DNA of 64,000 nucleotides from Tupaia tana (GCA_026018925.1 JAKSZU010000018.1:7842320-7906319); one strand, 5' to 3'; positions 46,172 through 56,815 are shown, numbered from the stretch's first letter. The notes: generated by a model from the sequence alone, not told the origin. Translations and numbers: made by a program.

Positions 46172-47715
46172 CTGCACTCTGGCAACCAGGCCGTGGACAT
46201 TATTTATTGCTAGAGAACTGACTGCTGGCTCGTAGGATGCCCATCCCCCAGTCTTTTATTGCATACTTTCTTGATCAAACTGTAAACCAACAAGAGAGTG
46301 CTTAGCAATCATTAACAGCTGTTCTTGGAAAAGGACTTGATCGTATAATTGTACGTTTTACAATATTCGCCCTGGCCACTGTTCCACCTCCGTGGGCATG
46401 TGTGTCCTCTGTGGCTGGAAGCATCACAAACAACACTTCTGGCTGAAATCAGAAACATAAGAAGCAAGGAGAAGAAGAGAAAGATCCAGAAAACAATGGA
46501 CTCACTATGAAGTTGCTGAGAAGCTTAAGGCCACTGCATCTCAGTTTGCTGCTAAGTGAATATGTAACTACTTTATATATTTCAACAAAATTAAACTTAA
46601 ACCTACAGAATTAGGTTTATTAATTTCTGTCAGGGCTCAATGGGGGAATAAGAATGGCCATTCATTACGGACACACAATTACTGGAGACAAAAATGAAGC
46701 CCAGCACTATTAAGTATAATAAAAATGTTGAACACTGAGGAAATTTTCATTAAATATAATCTATTCTTTATATTACTACACTTAATCCTTGCTGTCTGCT
46801 TCTCTGTTTTTCTCCAACCTATTTAATTTTATTACTTAACTTTTTATAAATGTTTCTTAATATAATTATGATTAAATATTTGGGAGGAGAGAAGAACGTT
46901 AGTTTTCTTAAAAAAAGGAAAGGGAAGAAAGCACCTTTCATCTCCTCTTTTCTTCACTCCTTAGATAGTGAAAAATGGTGTTTTTTTGGAAAAAAGTAAG
47001 TGCTAAGTGGGATTTTATTATTGGGGCAGGGCCAGAACAGGAGAGAAGGGGGAAGGCAATGAATAAGAAAGAAGCACTGATCAGCAATTGTAGCAGAGCT
47101 CTTTAAGTTACACACTTAACGTCCATCGCCTTACTAAAAGTGTCTGTGCATATTTGCATGGCTGAGCCATGTAATTAAAGGATGGGGCCAACCAATGGGC
47201 TCATGCCATTGTCTGTACTACATGAAAATATTTGTGCTTGAAGCATTTATTTTTAAGCCAGGATGGGTTCTCCTGCTAGCTGCTTTCTTTTTTGAGACTA
47301 ACGACTCAATTCTGCTCGCTAGGAAGAAAGTAGAGGGCTAAAAATTGAGCATTAATATGTGTGGAATCTCAGGAAAACCCTCAAATTGTTTAAAAACAGA
47401 AGGCATGCCGGTTCTTTGTCCCTGGATGGAGCAGCAGTGGGAAAGCTCAATGGGGAACTGTGTAAATTTTGTTTCCTTTGCCAAAATGTGGTTTTGTCAC
47501 TGTTTCACAAGCTTCTTATTGGACATATCATGGTCTTATTTTTTAATGCAGATCCATCAGGATGTCACAAACATAAAAGGAGATATAGTAATACTGAAAT
47601 AAAGCAGATTTCTATTTCACCCATTAATGGTTGCGTTAAGGTCTATGTTCAGCACAGAGGGGCTTGGTCCCAGGGCCAGTTTACTTCAAGATTCCAGTAC
47701 TAGGTACCACATGTC
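46172..47715. other. Repeat-poor non-coding stretch
   Basis: No known repeat from about 46180 to 47700. 46190-46440 has CpGs and many A/T homeobox-like sites ('atcattaacagctgttc'), so it is a weak regulatory candidate. ORFs at 47345-47602 and 47359-47703 overlap in two frames and neither is supported. Confidence 0.4.
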
Positions 47716-47718
47716 CAT

Positions 47719-48298
47719 TTTCTTTTAAAATTTTTATTTAGTTAGTTTTCATGAGTGAGAAAGAGACAGTGATCCCCCAACAGGGTCCTCACGCCATGAT
47801 CTGCCATGTCTAGTGTGACCCAAATGTAAGACCCATGGAAATGCAGGCAAGATAAAAGACACAAGATGAACAATGATCTTTAACAGGGAGGACAGGGTGC
47901 TCGCAGTCTCTGAGGAGTGCATCCCAGATTGGCTGATTCTCCTTTCCGAATATTTATTGAGAAAGAGGGTGCCAGAGAGGCAGCAACCATTTGCTGAAGT
48001 TTTTGCAGTGCTGAGATAGCAATAGGACTGTGAGATATGTTTAGGGGACAGGACACACTCTTGACCCGGCTGGTGTGGTCACGTATTCCTGTTTTCAGGA
48101 CAGAGTGAGCACAGATTTCTGTGTTTTCTCACTCCGATATGTACACATTAACCATTTCAAGGTCTGATCACTCTGCAATAATGATCCATCCCCAGTTTCA
48201 GCTGGCCCTGCATACTCACGGAGGTCCTGGGATGAGAACTTAGGGTCTTTCCCTTGGAGGGCCTAGTTGCATTATCACTGCTTCCCTAGCTGGCTCCT
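47719..48298 (-). repeat. SINE, long-head variant split by an LTR
   Basis: 'tttttatttagttagttttc' and 'atgagtgagaaagagacagt' up to 47801, then the continuation from 48181 ('atgatccatccccagtttca') to the head ending 'ccctagctggctcc'. Removing the LTR plus one 'atgatc' restores a continuous body matching the copy at 10665. Confidence 0.85.
47802..48180 (-). mobile_element. Solo LTR, ERV2/ERVK-like, inside a SINE
   Basis: A 379-bp insertion with an exact 6-bp duplication 'atgatc' (47796-47801 and 48181-48186), the length typical of ERV2 integrases. On the minus strand it ends 'ggtcacactagacatggca', with CA at its terminus. It holds 'gatcattgttcatcttgtg' in the R/U5 part. The 5' terminus reads TA rather than TG, perhaps one mutation. 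There is no internal sequence. The 6-bp duplication and the R/U5 style argue for ERV2, but the assignment is inferred. Confidence 0.75.
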
Positions 48299-48794
48299 GT
48301 GTTCAATTTGAGAGTTACCTATTTAATATTTTCCTCCTGCTGTACAGATTATTTTTTTCATAGAAAGTATCATCTCTTGACCCTCTATGCTTATTTTGTA
48401 ATTTTGCTAAGACAAGTACTTGATATTTACATTGTAATGACTGTAAACTCCATTCACAGCTGAGGCATGTAATATAGAGTATTGTGATGTTTTTCCTTTA
48501 CTAGCTTGTGTCTTTGGAAGTTGATGTTGTTATTATTTGCACAGTTGGCATGATTTTTCTTCTCTCAATCCTGCCTACCCTGTGTGTAAATCATCTCAAT
48601 GCTAGGATATTCTATCAAGACTATCTTCATCCAAATGTCTCTCTTGAGCCTTCCCACCTGCTCCAATCTGGATGGGAGGCTCATAACTATGGTCTGGGAA
48701 TCTTTCAGCAACATTCTAGGCATCTATTCCTTTCTCAAACTGAGTCCACATTTCCTGAATCTTATGCTCCTGCTTGATCTCCCTACCATTTTTA
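48299..48794. other. Non-coding stretch, nothing recognised
   Basis: The ORFs at 48508-48777 and 48599-48901 overlap in different frames and are unsupported. Confidence 0.4.
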
Positions 48795-48982
48795 CCATAC
48801 ATAGCAGACTTTTGTCTGAGAAGACATTTATAGTCAATTACGAGTGGGTAGACCAGTCAGATATGACCCCAAGTCAATATAATCCTTTGATTTCCTTCTA
48901 ATTCCCCAAAGCTAAATCCTCATGGAAGACTCCTGCTGGTGCTTGAAGCCCTGAAGGGGAGATTCCATATTCTCAGTTCACA
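48795..48982 (+). repeat. Copy 2 of a local direct repeat
   Basis: Partner of 45990-46171, about 2.8 kb downstream in the same orientation. Both copies lose similarity abruptly after 'attccatattctc'. Confidence 0.75.
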
Positions 48983-48984
48983 TG

Positions 48985-49350
48985 TTCAAATAACGTCCAG
49001 AAGAGGAATGCATAACTTTGAACATTTTTTCATACACTTTTTGGCTGTTCATATGTCTTCCTTAGAGAGTTGTTTGTTCAGCTCATTTTCTCATCTTTTA
49101 ATTGGGTTGATCTTTTTTTTTTTTTTTCAGGTAAGCTGCTTGAATACCCTGTGTATTGAGTCCCTTATCTGAGGCATAGTTTACAAATGTATTCTCCCAT
49201 TCTAAGGGTTGTTTATTCACACTAATTATTGTTTCTTTTGCTGTACAGAAACTTCTTAATCTGATATAATCCCATTTGTCTATTTTTGGAATTATTACCA
49301 GTGCTTTGGGAGTCTTATTTAAGAAGTCTTGCCTACTCCAATGTCTCCCA
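48985..49350 (-). pseudogene. Fossil LINE-1 ORF2 3' portion (reversed)
   Basis: On the minus strand it follows L1 ORF2: 'aagacttcttaaataagact', 'aaaatagacaaatgggatta', 'acagcaaaagaaacaataat', 'aatgggagaatacatttgta', then 'gaagacatatgaacagcca'. All frames are broken. A 15-T run at 49112-49126 interrupts it. Confidence 0.8.
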
Positions 49351-49553
49351 GTTTTCCCAGTGTTTTAGAACTTTCCCTGTTACAGAAGCCTTCCCTAATT
49401 GCAGTATCTCAGGAATCTCCCCTTGGTTTTTCCCTTAGACCATCATTTTATGTTAGTCCTCAGAATAATCCTTACTTTAACTAACAATGCTCATACTTAG
49501 GTGTGAGCTTACTTTATGTCTTTTTTGGCTTCCCCATACAAAAGTGAGGTTGT

Positions 49554-49810
49554 GGGGGCTAGCAGATGGCATAGTGGTTACATTGCTGGACTCCCATGTG
49601 GCCAACTACAGTTCAAGTCACAAGATCTGGGACTCAAACTGGGCATGTATGTGTACGTGTGTGTCCAAGATCCCAAGAGGAGAATGAAGCAGAAGGGATT
49701 GTGGCGTGGCCATCCCCCTGGAAAGTGAGTTATCACTTTCCCTCTCACTGTCTCTGACTTTTTTTCTCCAGTGAGTGCACATGCCCTATGGCAAAAACTG
49801 CTCAAAAGAA
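49554..49810 (+). repeat. tRNA-derived SINE with perfect 16-bp TSD
   Basis: Head 'gggggctagcagatggcata', and a B-box region with a small insertion ('agttcaagtcacaagatctg'). 'acaaaagtgaggttgt' is exact at 49538-49553 and 49811-49826, although the body is CpG-poor. Confidence 0.93.
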
Positions 49811-49826
49811 ACAAAAGTGAGGTTGT

Positions 49827-50468
49827 TTGTGAGAGTAGGGATTGCATCTTCTTTGCTCACAGTTGAGCCCAGTGCCAAAATCCATAACAGATCCACTAGA
49901 CACTCAATAAATATGTATTGAATTAAGGAATCGGTGAGTTTATTAGCTTGCTTCAACATATGAAGCTATATAGAGCAGGAGGTGTGAGAGGCATTTTGGT
50001 CTTCCTATTGTAGAGAGGGCATGTGGTTCTCTGTCTGAACGAGAAAACACACCAGCCTTTCAAGAGGAACTCAGTAGCAGCATTCTGCTGTGCCACCTAT
50101 GCCTGGCACCTCCAGCTTGTGGCTCTCTGACAGTTACACAGAAAACCTGGACTTCAGGTGCGTGCTGGTGCTCTCTCCTTTGAAGGATCTGCTATCGTAC
50201 TTTATGATAAGATGAACAGAAGTTCTCACCTTGAGTAACTTAGAAGGAAGTAGGAAATAGGTAACACTTAAAGTTGAATGTGTGGTGGCAAAAGCAAGCT
50301 GAGACCAATTCACAGCAGTAGGACTAGGATTCAGTATTCTAGATCAGCAATCTCCAAACTGTATTGAATATGTATGCATATGGGGTGTATGTGTGTATGT
50401 GGGGTGTGTGTGTGCGTGTTTGCAGTACAGGTAAACAGACATTATATAAGAGTACATATACATACACA
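49827..50468. other. Non-coding stretch with (TG)-rich run
   Basis: A MIR or L2 end is at about 49895-49920 ('cactcaataaatatgtattg'). A TG/TATG-rich run is at 50370-50420. No gene. Confidence 0.5.
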
Positions 50469-50605
50469 TGAGGGGACTTCAGAGAGTTTGAGGAGAAATT
50501 AAGTTAAAAGATACAAAAGTTTTTGAAATCTAAGTGTAATTGTTCATTACACATAATTCATTTTTTGTAATACATGTTTTATATGAACTTATTGATAACC
50601 CCTCA
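50469..50605. mobile_element. Mariner-like MITE
   Basis: A 137-bp element with inverted ends 'tgaggggacttcagagagtt' and, reversed, 'tgaggggttatcaataagtt'. It has the same 'gaggggacttca' terminus as 18378-18511, so they are one family. Confidence 0.7.
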
Positions 50606-50626
50606 AATGTGTACATATCTGTTTTT

Positions 50627-50901
50627 GTTTTGTTTTGTTTTGTTTTTTTGAGAGGTTTTTGCTATAGGGCACGTGCACTCGCCAGACAGACAGAGAGAGA
50701 CATAGAGACAGAAAGCGAGAAGTCACCCCCCAGGGGGGATGGTCACGCTGCAATCCCTTCTCCTCCATTCTCCTCTCGGGATCTTGGGCATGCACGCACA
50801 TATGCCTGGCGTGAGTTCTAAGCTACCAGGTCCGGGACGCAAACCGCGGTCGACTACGTGGGAGTCCAACGACATAGCCATTACACTAACTGCTGGTTCC
50901 C
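50627..50901 (-). repeat. Young tRNA-derived SINE with 15-bp TSD
   Basis: A (GTTTT)n tail, then 'agaggtttttgctataggg' and a head with 'gcaaaccgcggtcgactacg'. 'tacatatctgttttt' and 'tatatatctgttttt' flank it at 50612-50626 and 50902-50916. Confidence 0.92.
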
Positions 50902-51114
50902 TATATATCTGTTTTTATAAATAATAAATTTGTGTTATTAGATTATGAACATTACTAAAATATGCAGAAAATTGAATTTAAAAATAGAGTGAAAATAAGT
51001 CTAACTGGAGATTTTGGTATTTTCTCTGTGTACTCTATTGGATCATTAAACATATTCTAAAGAAACAAAACAAAACAAAAAACCTAATTTAGATTATATG
51101 CTGAAGCACCAGGA

Positions 51115-51115
51115 G

Positions 51116-51168
<53 letters not shown>

Positions 51169-51405
51169 TCATAGGGTGCCTGAACTTGCTGGAGAGAAAC
51201 AGAGGGAGAGAGGGAGAGAGAAAGTGAGAAGTGAGAAGTCATCCTCTGGGGGGATGGCCATGCTGCAATCCCTTCTCCTCTATTCTCCTGCTGGGATTTT
51301 AGGCACTCACATGGCATGATTCTCAAGTCACCAGATTCATGACTTGAACCACAGTCAGCAATGTGGGAGTCGAGCACCTTAACCATCATGCCACCTGCCT
51401 GTCCC
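51115..51405 (-). repeat. tRNA-derived SINE, older subfamily, 50-nt T tail
   Basis: A T tract of about 50 nt at 51119-51168, then 'gtcatagggtgcctgaactt' and a head 'ccaccatgccacctgcctgtccc'-like end. A long uninterrupted A tail on a diverged body is unusual. Confidence 0.85.
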
Positions 51406-51431
51406 AAGAGGGCTTCTTAAAGATTCAGATT

Positions 51432-51710
51432 TTAGGGACCAGCAGTTAGCGTAATGGCTATGTCACTGGACTCCCACGTAGTTGACCGCGGTTCGAGTCC
51501 CGGACCCGGTGGCTTAAACTCACGCCGGGTGCGTGTGTGTGTGTGTGCCCAAGATCCCGAGAGGAGAATGGAGGAGAAGGGATTGCAGCGTGGCCATCCC
51601 CCTTGGGGGGTGATTTCTCGCTTTCTATCTCTCTTTCTCTCTCTGTCTGTCTGGTGAGCGCACACGCCCTATAGCGAAATCCTCTCCAAAAAAAAAAAAA
51701 AAAAAAAAAA
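51432..51710 (+). repeat. Very young tRNA-derived SINE
   Basis: A near-consensus copy with B box 'ggttcgagtcccgg' and dense CpG. 'aaagattcagatt' lies at 51419-51431 and 51711-51723. It lies tail-to-head about 25 bp after the SINE at 51115, in the opposite orientation. Confidence 0.94.
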
Positions 51711-51723
51711 AAAGATTCAGATT

Positions 51724-52094
51724 GTAGGGCTCCTTTCAGAAAGTGACTCACTAGGACAGATGAATCTCAATTTTTCCTGCTTTGAAATACTGACCTAGAT
51801 AATCTGAGCATTGCTTATTTGGGCAGATTCAAGCAAAGCAACATATAGGGATAATGTTAACTTAGCTTCTGGTGGAAATGTCTTCACAGATACATTAAAA
51901 AAAAAAAGCAGACCCTTAGTTTTGATGAAAAGGAGTATCAGTTAATAAGAAAAAAGAACCACAGATCTTTCATTTCTGCAACTTCCATTAAAGATCTATT
52001 GGCAATATCATTGATAGGCACTGTTGATGCTCCTTAAATTATAAATTCTTCAAATTTAGTGCTAAATGTTTCCATTTCTTAAAAATAGCTCAAT
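51724..52094. other. Non-coding stretch, nothing recognised
   Basis: No supportable feature. Confidence 0.4.
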
Positions 52095-52095
52095 A

Positions 52096-52320
52096 TGGGG
52101 CCAACCCATAGCAGGATACTTAAGGCAGCTGGACCCCACATGGCCAGTGGCATGGACCTGGTGACTTGAGAAATATGCCAGGCACATGTGTATACCAAAA
52201 ATCCCCAAAGGAGGGAAAAATGGAGAAAAAGAGTGTGGCATGACCACTTTCTATGGGGAGTTGTTTCCTCAATCTCTCTTTCCTGAGCTCACATACCCTC
52301 TGTGGGGGGTGGGGGGAATA
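52096..52320 (+). repeat. tRNA-derived SINE, old diverged copy
   Basis: 'ggggccaacccatagcagga' head, a contracted B-box region 'ggcatggacctggtgacttg', and the end 'acataccctctg'. Very CpG-poor. Confidence 0.7.
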
Positions 52321-52331
52321 AAGGTGCAACA

Positions 52332-52441
52332 CGGGGCCAGTAGGTGGCAATACAACTGGGCTCACATGGGAATGGCCCTAGAGTGCCAGGACCTCCCTGA
52401 GCACGCTATCTGTCTCTCTCCAAATACACTTGCAAAAAAGT
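52332..52441 (+). repeat. Internally deleted SINE with its own TSD
   Basis: Head 'ggggccagtaggtggcaata', then 'ctatctgtctctctcc' and an A tail, about 110 bp in all. 'ggtgcaaca' (52323-52331) and 'ggtgcaata' (52442-52450) flank it. Most of the body is missing. Confidence 0.75.
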
Positions 52442-52504
52442 GGTGCAATAATGCTAATGGCTACCTATTCTGGGTCCCGTATTTTACATTTCATTTGGTG
52501 CTAA

Positions 52505-53070
52505 TGCCTTATCTTTAGTACTCACAAGAAAGAGCATTATGAGGGAGGTAATATTGTCCCCGAACCATGGAGGTAGACCCAGAGGCCTAGAGAGTAATGT
52601 AATCAGAATCACTCCTCCATTGCCTAAACAAAGAAAACGAAAAAAACACTTAAAGAAAAGCAACCCTCTTTTTAAAAATAACTATTCAGATTTTTTTCCT
52701 TTAATTCGTGATGGAGTACACGTATGCATACGTGAGTGAAAGAGAGACATGAGCGGCCTTCACAGGGTCTGCTCACATCATGATCTCCTTCCTCCAGCCC
52801 ATGAGATCTTGGGCAATTGCTCACATGCCTGGTGTTTTCCAGATGACTGGATCAGAGAATTGAACCTCGGTTGCCGTGTGAGATCTGGTTTCTCTTGAGC
52901 ACTGTTTTACCGTTGTGTCACAAAGCCAGATCCCCAAAACCTCTTGGTTCCAGACTTGCAGACCAAGTAAAACCTAGAAAAGTGCAGAACTTGCCTAAGA
53001 TCCCTAGTGGGTGGTTGAGCTGGACATAAGCTGAGGCCGCCTGACTCAAGGTTCACGTTCTCTACGTGGT
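52505..53070 (-). repeat. MIR element split by a SINE
   Basis: MIR reverse-complement pieces on both sides: 'catggaggtagacccagagg' before, and 'gaacttgcctaagatcccta' then 'ggccgcctgactcaagg' after. The SINE at 52685-52935 lies between them. Confidence 0.6.
52685..52935 (-). repeat. SINE, long-head variant (reversed)
   Basis: 'cctttaattcgtgatggagt', 'gagtgaaagagagacatgag', then 'gaattgaacctcggttgcc' as the reversed B-box region and 'aaagccagatcccc' at the head end. Confidence 0.75.
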
Positions 53071-53700
53071 GTTGAAGCTTCGCTTCCTAGCGCCTTTCCC
53101 GGTGCTTGGTTGCTGGTTAGCCAGTACAAGGTGGGACTCTTAGCTCAATTTCTGTTTCCCTTCAGTCACCATCGAGCTGGCTGCTCAGCTTTATAGTCTC
53201 CCTATGGTAAGTGGTGAGCTATGCAGAAAAGAATCTGAGTATGATCACAGTGTACCCATGTGTAAAGCATCTGCAAATGATCAGGACCCCAAAGTTCTGC
53301 CCTGATGGTTTAGGGACACCAAGTTCTGGTAGAAAGGGCTTCATTGATGCAGCGTAGGTGGTCATTTGCCCCTTCACCAGTTCCCACGCATTCTCTCCTG
53401 CAGTCAGGACCCCACGCTCTGTCCTGTGCTTGGCCTCAGCTAGGACAACAGGCGCGTTCTCCCTTCACCAGGGTGTTCTGGCACCAGACCCACACGGCCT
53501 CAGGGAACATAGGGGGAAGCTTTCTTTATCACAGTAATATTAACCTTCTTTAATAATCTATTAACAAAGAGGATAAAGGTCATATCAACCTTTACATGCT
53601 TTCTTTGCCACTGAAATAATACTATCTTTTTGTACATTCACAAGGCTTTTTTTTCTTTTTCTTTTCTTATATATATATATTTTTTTAGTGACAGGGGTTG
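53071..53700. other. Non-coding stretch, nothing recognised
   Basis: An AT run is at about 53670-53680. No gene is supported. The 69-codon ORF at 53344-53553 is unsupported. Confidence 0.4.
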
Positions 53701-53704
53701 ATAG

Positions 53705-53905
53705 ATGTGGCAGAAAGGGCACTGGAAGAGGGACAGTCAGTCACCTGGCTCTGACCCCAGCCTGCTGTTTGCTGTCCACACAACTTCAGTGAGGTCATCC
53801 AGCTTCTCTGAGCTTTCATGTCCGCTTGTGTAAGATGGATCAGTTCAGTCTGCTATCTTAAGTGCTGGAGAAAATGTATATAAATGTCTAGCTCAGAACA
53901 CAGAG
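53705..53905 (+). repeat. MIR element
   Basis: 'cacctggctctgaccccagc', 'cagtgaggtcatccagcttc' and 'gctttcatgtccgcttgtgt' follow the sense MIR order. Confidence 0.7.
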
Positions 53906-53939
53906 ACACTCATATATATTAGTTCTTTGCACAATTCTT

Positions 53940-54192
53940 TTGTGTTTAAATGCATGCACTTATGCAAGAGAGAGAGACAGAGAGAAAGCACCCCCCAGAG
54001 GGCCTGCTCTCATCATCATCCAAATTTTTCCTCAATTCTCCATCTCATCAGGATCCCAGGCACGTGTGCATGTGCATATCTGGCATGTTTTTCAAACTGA
54101 TGGGGCCAGGCTTCAGACATCGGTTGGCCATGTAGGACCTAGCTTCCCCTGCTCAGCACTTAACTGCTGCACTATGGGGCTAGTCCTTTTCC
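53940..54192 (-). repeat. SINE, long-head variant (reversed) with 10-bp TSD
   Basis: 'caagagagagagacagagag' at the tail side and head ending 'actatggggctagtcc'. 'cacaattctt' is exact at 53930-53939 and 54193-54202. Confidence 0.85.
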
Positions 54193-54202
54193 CACAATTC
54201 TT

Positions 54203-54685
54203 ACACCCTTATGAATTGAATTTTCATGGAATTATAATTAAGACCATCACTGAGTACTCCCTGTAACATGGCTTCTGAGTGTCCACCCCCCCAAACCATC
54301 CTGCCTGCCATAAAAGCTGTGTTTTCTCATGAACTCAGCTAATAGTTGGTGGAGAAAAAGAAAGCCAATGGAAAAAGCTTTGGTGAACCTTGGGAAGTGG
54401 TTGAGGGAGAAGACTAACACTCTCTCAGTTTTCTTCTGAAAAGGCTATTTTCATAAATTGTATATTTATGCCTTATTATCTCCCCGTGCTTGCACAAATC
54501 AAGCAATCTCTCTGGCCATTTGCAAAGACTTGGAAGCAGCTGAGTGACCAACAGCGTCCTGCTGTATATTTGTAACAGGCTGTCAAGGAAAGGAAGAGAA
54601 GGGAGGGAAAGGCATTAGCCCTGCTCACAGCGCATGTCTGCATACCTCCCATCACATACCCCTGGTGTGCCAGCAGGGGCTGGCC
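54203..54685. other. Non-coding stretch, repeat-poor
   Basis: No named repeat or gene. Confidence 0.4.
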
Positions 54686-54687
54686 AG

Positions 54688-54860
54688 CTGTTTCTCAGAC
54701 TCAATATGCATATGCATCGTCAGGGATCTGACTAAAATACAGATTGCAGATTGCAAATCCAGATTCACACAGCAGGCCTAGGATGGGGCCCAAGACTCTG
54801 CATTTCTAACAAGCTCCCTGCTGCCGCTGCTGGTCCTGGGGCCATACTTCGAATGGAGGA
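54688..54860 (+). repeat. MER5A-like hAT fragment
   Basis: 'ctcagactcaatatgcatat', 'gactctgcatttctaacaag' and 'ctgctgctggtcctgggg'-like text match MER5A landmarks. Confidence 0.7.
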
Positions 54861-55009
54861 GCTCGGTGTTTGCACACATTGCTCAATCGGCACAGACACA
54901 TTAACGTTTTTCTTTCTGCTCCATCTATTGACAGCCTTCCCACTTCTGTCAGTGGGTGAGTTAAATGCCCTGCATGGTCTTTATTCCTTCTCTGTCCTAT
55001 GATGCTTTA

Positions 55010-55262
55010 TAAAAAAATTTGCCAGAGGGTGTGTGCATTCACCAGAGACAGAGAAAGGGGAAGAGTCAGAAAGCACATCCCATGGGAAATGGTTGTGCCA
55101 CAGTCCTTTCTCTATTTCTCCCTCCTTTTGGGATTTGGGGCATGCACATTCACGTGTCCTATGTCTTTCTCAAACCACTGGGTCTGGGACTCGAACCACG
55201 CAGCTGGTCATGTGGATCTAGTGACTTTAACCACTTTAACCACCATGCCACTGGCTGACCCG
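55010..55262 (-). repeat. SINE, intermediate variant (reversed)
   Basis: 'tttgccagagggtgtgtgca' to head 'gccactggctgaccc'. The reversed B box 'gggactcgaaccacg' is intact. A short unit 'actttaaccactttaacc' is duplicated in the head. 'gatgct' flanks both sides. Confidence 0.8.
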
Positions 55263-55269
55263 AGATGCT

Positions 55270-56400
55270 GATTTCTTTTTTTTTTTTAAGTTGCCACAAT
55301 CGAGAATCATGCCCCAAAACAAACAGTAAGGAGTGGGGAGGGCGGGGATGGTGCAGTTTTGTAGGAAGGGACAAACTTTGTCTTCCCCAATTCAGGGTTA
55401 TCTGGAAGAGAAACATATAATGCATTTCCACAGAGATTCAAAACTTACATCTTCATTTATAAAAAATCTTCTATGTGATTTTTTTTTCCAAATGTATTTT
55501 TCAACTGAGAAATATTCATGTCCCTCCTGGATTAATTGCAGCCCTGTTGCTGATGGGTTTTGCATTAAGTTCAGCTGCCGCTTGCAGTGCGTACAGGCAA
55601 TCTGATTGGGAACAGTGCTGGAACGCAGAGGGACAGCTGCAATCGTGGGGAAATGATTACCATTTCAGATGTCACTCAGCTTGATTTGCGATTAAGGGGA
55701 ACGTGAGGTATCTCCTGTCTAGGCAGTGGGCTAATACAAAAGCAGAAGTCTGTTCTCCCAGATTGGCATGCCGCATTGTCATAACCAATGTTGATCACCT
55801 CGAAAGCCACCTTCCCCAGCACCCCAGGAGCCTGGAGCATTTAGCTTCGATTACAAACGTCACTTGTCGTTTCTGGGATGCTGACTACATGAATAAACTT
55901 TTTTTCTTTTTGGAGAGTTTCATTAAAGTATCTTGTGGATAAATAACATTTATCTATTTACCTTGTATCCCCATGTCGTATACATGGAAAGACACAAAAA
56001 GGGGGTATGGTGCACACGAACTTTCAAGTTCCCAGAGCAAGTACATGGCGTGTCTCATTAAGTACTCGGAAGGTTCTGCAGCATCCTAAGAGATTTTGTT
56101 TAACTGAATGCACTGAACTGTTCAACCATGGCCTCCTCGTGCACACGGGCACATGGGGGAACCCTTGGAAGTGGAGGAGAGACAAGCTCTGCAGGAAGCA
56201 CAGAACCTTACTGAATTGAACGGGGCAGGTGGGCCTCACAAGGAAGAGCGTGTGTAGGTGGTGAGTGGGACAAGAAGGTGACCTGTTGAGTGGTGTGTTC
56301 TGCAGAGCTGAAGCATCAGGTGCTACCTGGTGCACTCATGGTTCCAGCCCAACTGGTCCAGAGTTGATGGCTTTTACCAAAGGCAGCAGAGCTCATGGTA
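55270..56400. other. Repeat-poor stretch, candidate conserved element at 55470-55900
   Basis: No gene. 55470-55900 lacks known repeats and is rich in TAAT/ATTA sites with scattered CpGs ('ggattaattgcagccc', 'cttcgattacaaacgtc'). The overlapping ORFs at 55333-55605 and 55475-55684 are in different frames and unsupported. Confidence 0.4.
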
Positions 56401-56404
56401 ACAA

Positions 56405-56555
56405 TAGGGGATTCCAGAGTTAGACGGAACTGGGGTTGAGTTCCAGCTCTGATCTCGAGCACCTTGGTTTAGACAAACAATGGTGGTTCTTGGCCTCCCA
56501 TAGAATAATGAGGATTCAGTGAAATGTTACCTAGTTACTAGAAACTTAATAAAGT
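56405..56555 (+). repeat. MIR element
   Basis: 'gggttgagttccagctctga' and 'cctcccatagaataatgagg' are sense MIR landmarks. Confidence 0.65.
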
Positions 56556-56567
56556 TGCCTGGGGCCT

Positions 56568-56815
56568 CTCATAGCTCAGTGGTTAAGGGAAATGGATCCC
56601 AAGGGCCTACTGTGTAGTTCAAATCCTGGCCTCGGTGGCTTGGAAAATGCACTGGACATGAGTGCAATGATGTTCAAAGTACCAACAGGAAGTGGGGTAT
56701 GGAGGATAGGGATTGTGGCATGACTATAATCTATTGGGGGTGCTTTCTCCTTCTCTTCCCTCTCTCTCTCTCACTCTGTCTTTGGTGTGCTTATTCACCT
56801 TCTGGCAAACAAAAA
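56568..56815 (+). repeat. SINE variant with tRNA-like 'tagctcagtgg' A box
   Basis: Head 'ctcatagctcagtggttaag' is closer to a canonical tRNA A box than the main family. The B box is 'agttcaaatcctgg', and the late body has a CT run. It is older than its neighbours. Confidence 0.75.
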
